Positions 27,001 through 36,279 of a stretch of 64,000 nucleotides of DNA are shown here, one piece after another. The DNA is taken from the NCBI RefSeq assembly GCF_032854445.1, contig NC_088305.1:19515717-19579716 (forward strand), in the 5' to 3' direction. The notes under the pieces were generated by a model. It was not told where the DNA came from. It did no database searches and saw only the letters and a program-made list of their open reading frames with translations. Position numbers and translations under genes: made by a program. The DNA is from Liolophura sinensis. Its lineage: Eukaryota > Mollusca > Polyplacophora > Chitonida > Chitonidae. Positions within the stretch are counted from its first letter, which is position 1, and each line of letters begins with the position of its first letter.

Positions 27001-30000
27001 ATGCTGGTCTGGCCTTGAAAGTCATGCGATTCTCTGCGTGTATAACAGACATGTTTAATAGTGACGTCCTGATCTATGCTGATCACCTTTCATGCATATA
27101 GCCATTGTGCTATCTGAGAACTTCAAACGCAAATTAATATGCCTTGCCCAAGTTACAGTAAATGAAAGGAAAAAATCTGCTTGAAAGTACTGTATTGGCC
27201 AATTACTAATGTGGACGAATGATTGGCCTGTTTTCGTGTGGTGGCAAAACCGAAGGATCGGTTGTTCAAGGCTTAAAACCCGTAACCGATTTTTCGGTTA
27301 GATCAACCACCCAAATTTCACGGCCTGCAGGTTGCTGGTTGAGCTTCACAAATATGACCAGAGAGGAGACCAGCAAGTGGTTGACTTGAACTCACAGCAA
27401 CCGCATTGGTGAGAGATTCCAGAGTCATTGTAAAACTCTGGTACGCTAACCGTTTGAACTGAAAACAGTTAAACCCGGTGAAGTCATGTTTTAGTTTTTC
27501 CTTACATCCACTTCTAGAAGATTCTGTTATCATGCATGACCATAACATAAGGAGAAACAAAGAATAAATTTTATTGTTTGGATCAGAAGTAACCATATAA
27601 GCATCTGTTCTCACACATGGTGGAAACACTGGCACTGAGGTAGAAAATTATTCCTGTTTCAACAAAAAGGGATTCTGAATTTTTTTTATCTTTTTTAGTG
27701 TCACATAATTATTGCCCTGGAACTCTAATTTGTGACGAGGTAAACCAGAAATCGATCAAATAAGATTTGTTGAAAATGACGCCTCTCCCCCCCCCCCACA
27801 CACACACAACAAAAGAAAAAGTATTTGTACTGCTGTTTTGAGTATTGTAATTCTTCAATACTTTTCACAGGTTTGCAAAGGTGTTTATTTGCTGAGGGCA
27901 TTATTCTGTGTAGACTGCTAAAACTAAGCCCTGAAATTGGCCAACTCCACAAATGTAGTTTCGTCTCCAATATCAAACTACAAATGTGCACAAACCGCAC
28001 TGAAAGCTGCTCTTTCATCTGAGAAAAGATTAAGGAATTAGAGTCTTTCAGAAGCGTACAGACGAACACTTCTTTGGACACTTTCCACCCACCTGCATGT
28101 AGTTCTCTCATGGAGAAACGCGACGCTTTCTGCCCAAAGAGAGACAATCGTGGAGCCTGAAAGAAATGGAACAACAACATCATTTAGAAATTCTTTGTTG
28201 GCAGTAACCCAACCCTATTGGAACTTACAGGGTTAGACAATCGTAGGGACAATCGAAATTCAGCCAAGGGCCCAATAAAAATTTATATTTAATTCACTGG
28301 TATTTTACACTGTACTCAAGAATATTTTGACGGTGACCAGCATTATGCTGGGAGCAAACTGGGCAGAACCTAGGGGAAACCCAATAAAAACTTTAGAGTA
28401 GAACCCCTTAGTTTTCCACTTAAGTATCTGAACCTTGTTAAATGAAAGGTCAAAATCAACTGCATGTGCAAAATGTTACAGGCCAATACAAACAGCATCC
28501 ACTGAGATCTACTGGCCTTTTTGGATACTAGCTGGTCCTTCAACTAAATCACGGAAAACTGATCTAGGATTTATTTCCATCTGAATGTTTAGCATCTTGT
28601 AAACAAAATGATAGATCTTTTTTCATGATAGTTTGATTGCAAATGCATTTCGAGTCAACAAAACATTGATAAAGCACAACAGACCAGCCTGTCCTGGGTT
28701 TGTTTTACTTTACTGGCTCGATCAAAAGAGTAGACCAGTGTTACTTTCACACCCTGTCAATGCCAATGTTGTGTAAGTTGGGTGTGCTTGAGGTAACTAA
28801 CCGTGGGGCTTTTGAGGCTTACCTGTGAGGGTTGTTCTGTTAAGCGGGTAGGGTAGTGGGCAAGACCACCAGGGGAGACAACTCCAGGCTGAACACCCTG
28901 CTCAGACAGTATACTCTCTAAGGCTCTATCATCTCTGACAAAATTCTCACCTGTGACAGAGTAATCATGTATTATGTGAATAAATGGAAAACAGCTGATC
29001 CAATGCCCCTAGAGGTCACACAAAATTTGTTTCAGGGGGAATGACAGTCAGTCACCATGTGTGTAATTAATAATATCTTTCTGGTGTAACCCAGCGCCAG
29101 ATTACCTTATGTCAGTTTGTGGAGGCCTAGACTAGGTTAACGAAGAATGAACGAATGATCATTAGTCCATGGGCCAGACCTGATACTGAAACTAGCCGAC
29201 TCCACCAATCTAGTTTTGTCTACAAAATCAAATTAATAATGTGCATAAATTGCATTTTAAGTTGCTCTTTCATATGCAAAAAAGGGTAAGGGATTAGGTT
29301 AGACCCTTTCAGCCATGACTCTTTCTTAATTTGTGTTATGCAAGTTGCACAGACTTCAGGCGTCAAAATGTCTTGTCATTATCTTGTTTTGGAAAGCTCA
29401 AAATAAAAAAGATCTAGTCATCAAAAAGATTACAGTGAATCATGGAAATGTTCATAATTTCAGACACATAAATGATGTGTTTGTTGCAATTTATCAATTA
29501 CCACCTTGTGTTTCAATGTTTCTGAATGGAATCTCACACATTTCACACCTTGAAATGATATTGGATGAGCTAAGTTTTTGTCCAGGTCATCATTCTGAAG
29601 AGCTTAAAATATCAAACATTTTGACCCCAGGGCCTGGTTGTTCAAAACTGGTTTAAGGCTAAATATTAGATTTAACTTTAAGCCAAACCTTCAATTTTGT
29701 ACTTAGCCTAAACAAAAAACAGTTCATCAAATATGAACTAAACCTTCGGCAGTTTACTTTGACTTGAAGATCTACATTGGCTGCTGAGTTTGGCTAAAAT
29801 TTTTAAATATGAAATATGACTAAATACCAGTACTGGCTAATACACTTTCAAACATACACCTGCAGGTACGTTTCACATCTTTTGTCATTCCGTGTCCAGT
29901 TACCTGTTTCGTGCTGTTCACCTGTCAGCTGTAGTACAAGGCTAGCGGTGAACTTTGACTTCTGTTTACTGCTAGTCCGTGGAGACTTATTGAGGGAGTT

Positions 30001-33000
30001 CAGTTCTCCGGATGTCAAGTCTCCCAACACGCGCCTTTTTACCCTATAAACAGAAGGAAAATAATTTACTTATTTATTTGATTGGTGTTTTATGCCATAC
30101 TCAAGAATATTTCACTTATATGACAGCGGCCAACATTATGGTGGGAGGAAACCAAGCAGAGCCCAGTGGAAACCCACGACCATCTGCTGCTTGCTGCCAG
30201 ACCTTTCCACGTACACCCGGAAAGGAAGCCAGCAAGGGAAAATAAGAACAGTCATTTCTGAACACACCAACTTACAGCACAATATTATTCACATATTTGA
30301 TTGTCGTTTTACAAAGGAATTTTTCACTCATACAATGGACGTCAGAAAACTTTAGAAGTCACTTTTTTGTTGGGTTGGTCAGTATTTTATTGTAATGGTC
30401 TTATATGGCCATGGAAAGTTAAAATAAGTTTTTGAAATAACAGTTCATCTTTGATGAGATTCTTCAGAACTCCCAAAAGCGACTTGTAAATTTTTAAATC
30501 TCCAAACTTCCTTTGAAAAATTAGTGGACACCTAAAATTAGCTGTCCTAAATTTAAACATTTAAATCCTATGATCACTCATTATAAATATAAATCCACAA
30601 CTTTAATACCCTTTGGCAGGTTCAAAGCGATTGTGGCTTTCACATTGCACGTCCTCATCCACCAGCCTGATGTCGCAGAGAGAAGTCTGTGGGTTACCTG
30701 CCCCTGATGTCGCTGGAGATTCACAGGAGAAGCTCAGTTCCCGCTGAACTGCATGCGTGAAACTCGTCCCTGGCCTGGTTAAGTCAAATTCCTGAGACTG
30801 TGAAACAAGCATTATAGCTCTGAATATCCGATACATACATGTATGTTCCTGCACTAACAATGTAATGTCAGTGCAAAGTTACACCATACAAAAGTCTTCT
30901 TAAAGGTCAAAAAGACATCTTACTATATGTTCAATTTCCTTAAGTTAAAAGGCTGGAAGACACAAGAGGAAAGACAACACCAGACCAAATATATATATAT
31001 GCATCGATACAGTATTCCACATGATGTTTAAAAAACATAACATCACTGAGATATTTCACTTCAAAGCGAGCGAAATCATGCCCACGGAGACGATGGAATG
31101 CACCACCCTACCAATCAGGTGTGAGTTATTTCTATAACCGGAGGATGCATCTGTTTCAGCTAACGCCACCCGAACTGTGTCTTTTAACACGGGGCATGAC
31201 TGATGCAACATGGTGTTTCTGGATGCTGTAACATGGTGTTTCTGGATGCCGTAACATGGTGTTTCTGGAAGCCGTAACATGGTGTTTCTGGATGCTGTAA
31301 CATGGTGTTTCTGGATGCTGTAACATGGTGTTTCTGGATGCTGTAACATGGTGTTTCTGGATGCCGTAACACGGTGTTTCTGGATGCTGTAACATGGTGC
31401 CTCCAATGGCTTCATAACAATTCCTTACTATTACATATACTTGATTTATACAGCACTTCACCAAAGAATGTCTGTGACCAGTTAGGTCTGTTTTCACCCC
31501 TCTTTCTGAATAACTCTGGCTATATTATATATTTGCTGTCTTTCTTTTTACAACCCAGTTCATTCCAAAATCAGGGGCTAATCTACTGGTCTGAATACAG
31601 TAACTGAACCTCGTCCTTTTGAATATTGACAAAAAATGCTCTTCTTGGACAAAAAAGTCACTATGAAAATTAAAAGATACTAATACTGCTATAAAAACAA
31701 AATCACCCAATTAACCTCCCATTTATATTCATGAAAATTAACATTTATACTGTTAATGAATTTTATGTTCATGAAACAATGGAGACTGTGACCTAGTAAA
31801 TTATCCACAACAGCTTTTTGATGACATAAAAAATTATCAATTACCTTAATTAATTTAACTTATGTGGAATCAGGTGTGAAATTGTTAACACAAATATTTC
31901 AAGTCACTCTAAAATTCCATGTTTATTTATTTATTTGATTGGTGTTTTACTCAGAACTCAAGAACATTTCACTTATGCAACAGTGGTCAACCTTATGGTG
32001 GAAGGAAACCAGGCAGAGCCCAGCAATGTCGAGGGAAACTCACGACCATCTGAAAGTTGCTGAGGGCCTTCCCACACATGGCCAGAGAGGAAGCCAGCAT
32101 GAGTGGGACTTGAACTCACAGCAACCACATTGGTGAAAAGTTTCTGGGTTATTGCAGCATACTGGTGCGCTAACCACCTCAGCCACAGGGCACCACTGCC
32201 CCCATCCTATGATTCCAGTGCTTAAAATTAACAATGATCCACTGGTTCAACTGGCCTGTGGCTTATTAACATTTAATACCATTACCAACATGCTTACATG
32301 TAGACTCGGAAAAAATCACATTTTCCTTTATTTCACTGGAGGGCCTATAGATCTCACAGGGCTCTAATCATTCTGGCCAGTGATATTTTGTAGTTAAAAG
32401 ACCTTACTTCATACTATGCTTAACCCAGCCAACCATAGCTAAAATCTTACAACTGTGCATGGCTTTTTGGTGACTGCCTTCCCACATTCCAGTTTTTCCT
32501 GCCACTGCTGATGTAACTTGGAAAAGTCTGGTACAGGACGAACCCTGGTCTTCTTCGTCCCTTCAGACTGGTTTTTCTTTGATGGAGCATGCACGGGTAT
32601 TCGACTTCGTACATTTTTGCTGAAGAAAAAAAAAAAAGCATGTCACACTGACGAATTGCTGCACACTGAACACAGTGCAGGTGGATTGGCAAATTTGGAG
32701 ATGTTCTCAAACACGGATATTTCAACATCTGTACAACAAAACTTTTCCTGATTCAGTGTCGACAAAGACATGCTGTACATAGTTATAGCCTGACTATCAA
32801 ATGAGAGATGTCGAAATGGTTGGTTGTTCACGCGTTCTTAACAGCTCAAAATGAAAATGACCTCAAACAAAAATCATGTCATCACAAAGATGACTTTGTA
32901 TCATGCAAATATACATGTGTCACACACGTAGACGATTGTGATATTTTATCCACTCCCATTATGTTTTCCATTAATATGGAATCTAATCTAATAACTGGAA

Positions 33001-33901
33001 TCTAATACATTTGACACATTTAAATCATACTGGATGCAAACTACATTTGTAAAGTCATCACCCTGAAATGCTAAAAATATCAAATATTTTGACCCCTTCA
33101 TTAGTCATACAATGTAAATGATACATGTAACCAGACTAGGGCATTTCAGACACCCATACATCCACTGCTTTCTGTAGTCATTTAGGACCAAAATAAAATG
33201 CCCCTTTAATGTCTGAAATTGAGCTTTACCACTTATCACAACAGGGAACCCCATTCAATAAGACTGGATCACACATTATTGACCAGAATGTGTGTTTTGA
33301 GACACTGACACTGAGACATTGACCAATCAGTTTGTCTGGTTGCACAGCTAAAGAGCCACACATGAACTGACAAAGTATATCTAAGGTCATTTGCACTGAC
33401 CACAATCTGATCAAGAATGGACGGCCTATCAGAGTAGAAGTACTATAGCATTTGGCTCAATACTGACACGCGGTTTCGAATGATTGCGGCTTAACGCCAC
33501 ATCAGCAATATTTCAGCCATATTGTGGCGATGTAGTTTTGAAGATAAGTTATTGCATCAAGTAAACATAATATGAAAGTCTCTGATCTCAGAAGGTAGAA
33601 CAAAAGCGGTTTACATTGACAAGCAATGAATGTGTGTATGAAATTTAATTGACTTTGGCTCAGAACTGAGTAGTTTTGGTGAACACCTTAAGTATAACAG
33701 ATAAAGTTGGCCAAGGGGTAAAAAGAAAATAAACCACCTCATCAGTCATGAGCTGATTTTAATATGTGAAAAAGTTGAGATTACTTACAAGTATGTACAT
33801 AAAATGTAAACCACAGAATAAATTTACCTGGTCTTGAAGTAGGATTTTATCGTCCCTGAAGATGTCTCAGAGCCCTTTGTTGTGCTATGCCTTGAAGCCA
33901 T
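24013..33901 (-). CDS. Tastin-like (TROAP-like) spliced gene, ten coding exons, 3' end unresolved
   Basis: Coding exons on the minus strand, 5' to 3': 33901-33828, 32619-32451, 30797-30610, 30043-29904, 28950-28823, 28156-28093, 25998-25874, 25656-25561, 25246-25121, 24069-24013. They join without a frame break to 1167 nt (389 codons); every intron has an AG acceptor and a GT donor, except one GC donor. The protein is rich in Ser, Thr, Pro, Lys and Arg, with no membrane segment and no obvious globular domain. Exon 5 encodes FVRDDRALESILSEQGV. From memory, human tastin has a very similar block (FV.D..AL..ILS..GV), followed as here by Arg/Pro-rich segments. Tastin binds trophinin/bystin complexes and acts at spindle microtubules and centrosomes; that role is inferred for this gene, not seen. 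The human protein is about twice as long, which fits missing 3' exons. Another spindle-associated disordered protein family is possible. Gene structure is more secure than the name. Confidence 0.8.
24710..24971 (-). mobile_element. SINE copy in intron 9 of the tastin-like gene
   Basis: Full family structure, with a diverged tail. The head ends near CCACGGAGG at 24960-24968. Same strand as the gene. Confidence 0.8.
25121..25246 (-). CDS. Exon 9 of tastin-like gene, second of a duplicated exon pair
   Basis: The acceptor is CAATTTTGCAG and the donor is ACACAA then GTATGTAG. Its 42 codons begin AVRQPISHQSPSHFTSPAAR, then VTTPASCLKKTPTDFSSHV and KTQ. It shares ISHQSPSH and TTPASCLKK with exon 8. 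Both ends are phase 0. Confidence 0.85.
25561..25656 (-). CDS. Exon 8 of tastin-like gene, first of a duplicated exon pair
   Basis: The acceptor is TTTTGTGCAG and the donor is ACACAA then GTAAGTTA. Its 32 codons read ALRVPISHQSPSHLQSQAV, then TTPASCLKKSTTQ. Both ends are phase 0, so the exon can be skipped or repeated without a frameshift. The next exon is a diverged copy of it. Confidence 0.85.
25874..25998 (-). CDS. Exon 7 of tastin-like gene, GC donor
   Basis: The acceptor is TCCTCTCCAG. The frame reads GSPGLFGVEPVRVRNSIYMT, then YKPRPRLQETTPRRETPRP and KLQ. It is very rich in Arg, Pro and Thr. The donor is CTGCAG then GCAAGTAA, the normal form of the rare GC-AG intron class. The nearest GT in frame gives a worse site. 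The upstream intron (25999-28092) carries the nested hAT/SINE insertions. Confidence 0.8.
26061..27451 (-). mobile_element. SINE copy split by the hAT-like element
   Basis: The tail-side part is 26061-26174 and the tRNA-head part is 27327-27451. Both match the family consensus, and the break is exactly at the hAT-like ends. The tail part has also lost about 14 bp of the core. Confidence 0.75.
26175..27326. mobile_element. Non-autonomous hAT-like DNA transposon, 1152 bp
   Basis: The element interrupts a SINE (26061-26174 and 27327-27451). Its ends are inverted: AGGCCACGAAAATTTGG on the left, and AGGCCGTGAAATTTGG when the right end is reverse-complemented. It is flanked by related 8-bp copies of the SINE target, GCAAGCTC and GCAGGTTG. 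Eight-base duplications are typical of hAT elements. Sub-terminal CGGTTAC/ACCGAT-type motifs recur near both ends (for example at 26213-26257 and 27255-27300), as expected for transposase-binding sites. There is no transposase frame inside, so it is non-autonomous. It lies in intron 6 of the tastin-like gene. Confidence 0.7.
27844..28043. mobile_element. MITE family A copy in intron 6
   Basis: Left end TGTAATTCTTCAATACTTTT and right end GAAAAGATTAAGGAATTAGA. It ends about 50 bp from exon 6. Confidence 0.7.
28093..28156 (-). CDS. Exon 6 of tastin-like gene
   Basis: The acceptor is CCATTTCTTTCAG and the donor is TGCAG then GTGGGTGG. The 64-nt exon encodes APRLSLFGQKASRFSMRELH plus Ala and one base. 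It is short and basic with an aromatic/Ser pattern. Splice phase agrees on both sides. Confidence 0.8.
28288..28385 (-). mobile_element. SINE tail and core fragment
   Basis: Tail and partial core only; the head is missing. It lies in intron 5. Confidence 0.65.
28823..28950 (-). CDS. Exon 5 of tastin-like gene, conserved tastin block
   Basis: The acceptor is TCTGTCACAG and the donor is CACAG then GTAAGCC. The exon encodes ENFVRDDRALESILSEQGV, then QPGVVSPGGLAHYPTRLTEQ. The FV.D..AL..ILS..GV pattern is the main reason for the tastin assignment. The 128-nt exon ends in phase 0. Confidence 0.85.
29180..29302. mobile_element. MITE family A partial copy in intron 4
   Basis: Only the right half is left (GCTCTTTCATATGC, then AAGGGTAAGGGATTAGG). 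Confidence 0.55.
29627..29856. mobile_element. MITE-like family B copy in intron 4
   Basis: Near-complete, from CAGGGCCTGGTTGTTCAAAA to ACACTTTCAAACATAC; it ends about 50 bp from exon 4. Confidence 0.6.
29904..30043 (-). CDS. Exon 4 of tastin-like gene
   Basis: The acceptor CTGTTTATAG lies just downstream of a SINE inserted in the same orientation (30065-30236). The frame reads VKRRVLGDLTSGELNSLNKS, then a basic Ser/Thr stretch and ASLVLQLTG. There are two donors in the same phase: GTAACTGG (exon ends 29904) and GTGAACAG (exon ends 29922), so a six-residue difference is possible. Either leaves one G, which exon 5 completes as Gly. Confidence 0.75.
30065..30236 (-). mobile_element. 5'-truncated SINE beside the exon 4 acceptor
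   Basis: Core and tail, flanked by GGAAAATAA at 30056-30064 and 30237-30245. The tail ends about 20 bases before the acceptor AG of exon 4, in the same orientation as the gene. Confidence 0.8.
30288..30345 (-). mobile_element. Old SINE-tail fragment
   Basis: Diverged match to the tail (TTTGATTGTCGTTTTAC, then TTTTTCACTCATAC) just upstream of the intact copy in intron 3. Confidence 0.4.
30610..30797 (-). CDS. Exon 3 of tastin-like gene
   Basis: The acceptor is TTTCACAG and the exon begins SQEFDLTRPGTSFTHAVQ, then RELSFSCESPATSGAG and an acidic stretch DIRLVDEDVQ ending in FEPAKG. The donor used here is GG then GTATTAAAG at 30609, because it leaves the two bases needed to keep exon 4 in frame. 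A stronger-looking donor (GCAG then GTAACC at 30697) would bring a stop in exon 4. It would need an undetected exon or represent an alternative product. Confidence 0.65.
31205..31402. repeat. 23-bp tandem repeat in intron 2, about nine copies
   Basis: Unit AACATGGTGTTTCTGGATGC TGT. Three open frames across it are artefacts. Confidence 0.9.
31921..32190 (-). mobile_element. SINE copy in intron 2
   Basis: Tail TTTATTTATTTGATTGGTG through to a diverged head near ACCTCAGCCACAGGG. Same strand as the gene. Confidence 0.8.
32451..32619 (-). CDS. Exon 2 of tastin-like gene, PDF..LH motif
   Basis: The acceptor has a long T/C tract (TTTTTTCTTCAG) and the donor is GTAAGATT. The frame that continues from exon 1 reads through basic sequence (KNVRSRIPVHAPSKKNQ), then VRPVPDFSKLHQQWQEKL, then CGKAVTKKPCTV. 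The PDF-K-H pattern followed by Lys/Arg resembles short microtubule-interaction motifs in spindle proteins such as NuSAP; that comparison is inference. The 169-nt exon ends in phase 0. The other open frame across this exon (from 32728) does not match the splice phase. Confidence 0.8.
33477..33535. repeat. Fragment resembling another molluscan SINE tail
   Basis: GGCTTAACGCCACATCAGCA then ATATTTCAGCCATATTGTGG. A shorter match (GGCCATATCGTGGCGATCTA) is at 45730. Confidence 0.35.
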
Positions 33902-33905
33902 TTCC
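33828..33905 (-). CDS. Exon with start codon, tastin-like gene
   Basis: After the acceptor CCCATAG comes GGAA and then ATG at 33901. The reading is MASRHSTTKGSETSSG, then TIKSYFKT and two bases of the next codon. The donor is CCAG then GTAAATTT. The purine context before ATG favours this start. The exon leaves two bases (AG), completed by C of the next exon to give Ser. The N-terminus is polar and Ser/Thr-rich, with no signal peptide. Confidence 0.8.
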
Positions 33906-35312
33906 CTATGGGCCAAAAAAAGCAGTCTGCTGAAATATTTTTACATAATAATCCATCGCAGTCATACAAAACTATATCATATCATATCATATCATAAAAC
34001 TATAGCCCTCGTAATTTAACCAGTTCTGAAACAGGACATGGGAGTAAGTGCTCTACTGTAAAATTGCCACTTTGGCATATATACAGAGATGGGAAGATAG
34101 TGGGATTGACCAAAGAAGATCCACAGCAGCATCAAGGTAACAGCTGAAAGGCCTGCCACTGCCACCCATAGCCCATTTTCACTTTAGTGTAGATGTGATA
34201 TGGCCATGAAAGTGAATTTAACATTGTAACTATAAACGCTAAGACTTCAGCTGTTCTAGGCCAGCTTTAGCCGAACATGTACTCAACTAACAATGATGTA
34301 ACGACCAAGCAGTACTGTGTCACATTCACTTGTCTCATAAGGCAAAACGGCAAGAACATCTGTACAAAATTAGGTTTTAAACAATGCCATTTTGTTTTAA
34401 CCTGCTTAAAACCTGATCCTATCTGCCAAATCATTTGCTCAAAAGTTTCAACACTTAACACAGGTTTAGGTGAAATTAGGCAAGGGCTCACGCTACGAAC
34501 ACAGCCAAAAGATTTGATTTTACGGCAATACCCAAAAGTGCCATTAAGCAGGTAGCCCACAGTCAGCTGGATGTACTTACATAATGCTCAGCTTCCATGT
34601 AACGTAGGCCTATATACCGATACACAAGGAATCATACTGAGCTCACAGATGAGTTTTTGCAAGGTGTATATTGATTCTAGCAATTATAGTAAAATCATGT
34701 ATTTTAGCTGCATTAGTTTGAGAGAGTCTCCATCTGAAATTGATTGAAACTTGCAGGAGTGATTGAAAAGACCCATCTTTTCTCATGCCACACCAGAAAT
34801 CGGCGTGTCGGCGTTTTAGAGTGGATTTAATGGCCAACTTCCTTCTGCAAAGTGCTTTGAAGAATGGACCTACTAGGTTTATCAATTCGACAATTAAACG
34901 AGGAGGCTGGTAAATATCTGAAATTGCCCAACATTTAATTTAACTGAACTAGGCTGACTACTGATTTTTTTCTGGATAGCTTGCAATTTTCTCATTGTGA
35001 ATTTTTTTTTGCCTTGAATTTGTTCAGCGCCCCTGAAGAGAATGAGTTCCCTATGTATGAAATATGTCACGATTTGGGCACTTTCGGCGTGAAGCCAACA
35101 ACAAGGCATACACGGGTCCCATTTCAACAGTGTACAACTTGAACTACAACAACAACATTGACATCGTTTCACGTTTGACATGAATAAAAACGTTCACAGT
35201 ACCAGTCCACATCAAATCTCTATTATATTGGCAACAATTGGAGAAAATTACACATAAAACATAGCCCCGAACCCATGTGTATCATATAACACTATACACC
35301 CCAAGATCTTAC

Positions 35313-35380
35313 CAAATATGTCCCTGAAAAGCGACAAAATTATCACTTTACAAAGCTGAAGCCGCCATTAAATTTCGCGG
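35313..35380 (-). other. Probable non-coding first exon of the tastin-like gene
   Basis: On the minus strand a consensus donor (TTTG then GTAAGATC) lies at 35313/35312, downstream of a CCAAT-rich region. The coding exon at 33901 is preceded by an acceptor (CCCATAG, exon starting at 33905) only four bases before the ATG, so an upstream untranslated exon is needed. The segment contains a short upstream reading frame, ATGGCGGCTTCAGCTTTGTAA interrupted after six codons, which could damp translation. The 5' boundary is a guess because no transcription start can be read directly. The intron would be 33906-35312. Confidence 0.5.
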
Positions 35381-35500
35381 ACGGTTGTGTTTTGAGGCTT
35401 TGACCAATCAGTTTGTCTGGTTGCAAGCACTCTTTTGCCTAAAATGGAAATCGTCGGTAGTTTCCGCTGATTGGGTTAGTTAAAAAATAAGATTGGTATT
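35370..35500 (-). promoter_or_regulatory. CCAAT-box and E2F-like promoter region of the tastin-like gene
   Basis: Three CCAAT pentamers, one read on the plus strand (CCAAT at 35404) and two on the minus strand (ATTGG at 35470 and 35492), lie within about 90 bp. A TTTCGCGG E2F-like site is at 35373-35380, next to the proposed first exon. Clustered NF-Y-type CCAAT boxes with an E2F/CHR-type element are the usual arrangement in promoters of G2/M genes in animals, which fits a spindle protein. No TATA box is evident. A block around the first CCAAT (TTGACCAATCAGTTTGTCTG) recurs at about 33329 in intron 1, so part of it is repeated sequence. Confidence 0.45.
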
Positions 35501-35950
35501 TAATCGAGAATCCCAATTCACGGACTCTCCACAAAATGTTCAGCTTGCAAAGGATTCAACAGTGCATATCTTGTCTGCCATGAATAACGCCAGTGCATGT
35601 AGCGCTTTTTTAACGTCATATTTATATAAATAAATATGCTACAGTAAAGCATACTGTCAAAATATACGTCTTCTACCTTTAAAAATAAAATAACAATAAG
35701 AGTTTGCATGATAACTCACGTACTCCTTATAAAATATAAGGTAGGCATGTTGACAGGTTCTTTTGATTTGTTTTTATTGCCCGTCCAACATTTTGTCAAA
35801 ACGGTATTAGTCCAGTATATAATACAGAACAGGAAAGATAAGCAGTGGAGAGCATCATTTCCGTGTTGTAATAGACTGTTGGATACCTTGCCTTTATACC
35901 AGCCAAAATCTGGGACGAATATGTAACAACTAGGTTATATATGTATTTGA

Positions 35951-36260
35951 TTTATTTATTTATTTATTTATTTATTTGGCTGGTGTTTTACGCCGTACTC
36001 AGGAATGTTTCACTTATATGACGGCGGGCAACATTATGGTGGGAGAAAAGCAGGTAGAGCCCGGGGGAAAACCCACAACCATCCGCAAGTTGCTGGAAGA
36101 CCTTCCCACGTACGACCGGAGAGGAAGCCAGCATTAACTGAACTGAACTCGCAGCGGCCGCATTGGCGAGAGGCTCCTTGGTCATTGTGCCGCGCTGGCG
36201 TGCTAATCCACTCGACCACGGAGCCCCCAAGGCCCACCCCCGACAACATCACCACCACCC
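35951..36260 (-). mobile_element. SINE copy with a 5' extension
   Basis: Tail, core and head to GGAGCCCCC (about 36228), then about 32 further bases before the target duplication. ATATGTATTTGA flanks it at 35939-35950 and 36261-36272. Confidence 0.85.
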
Positions 36261-36279
36261 ATATGTATTTGACCAGCCA

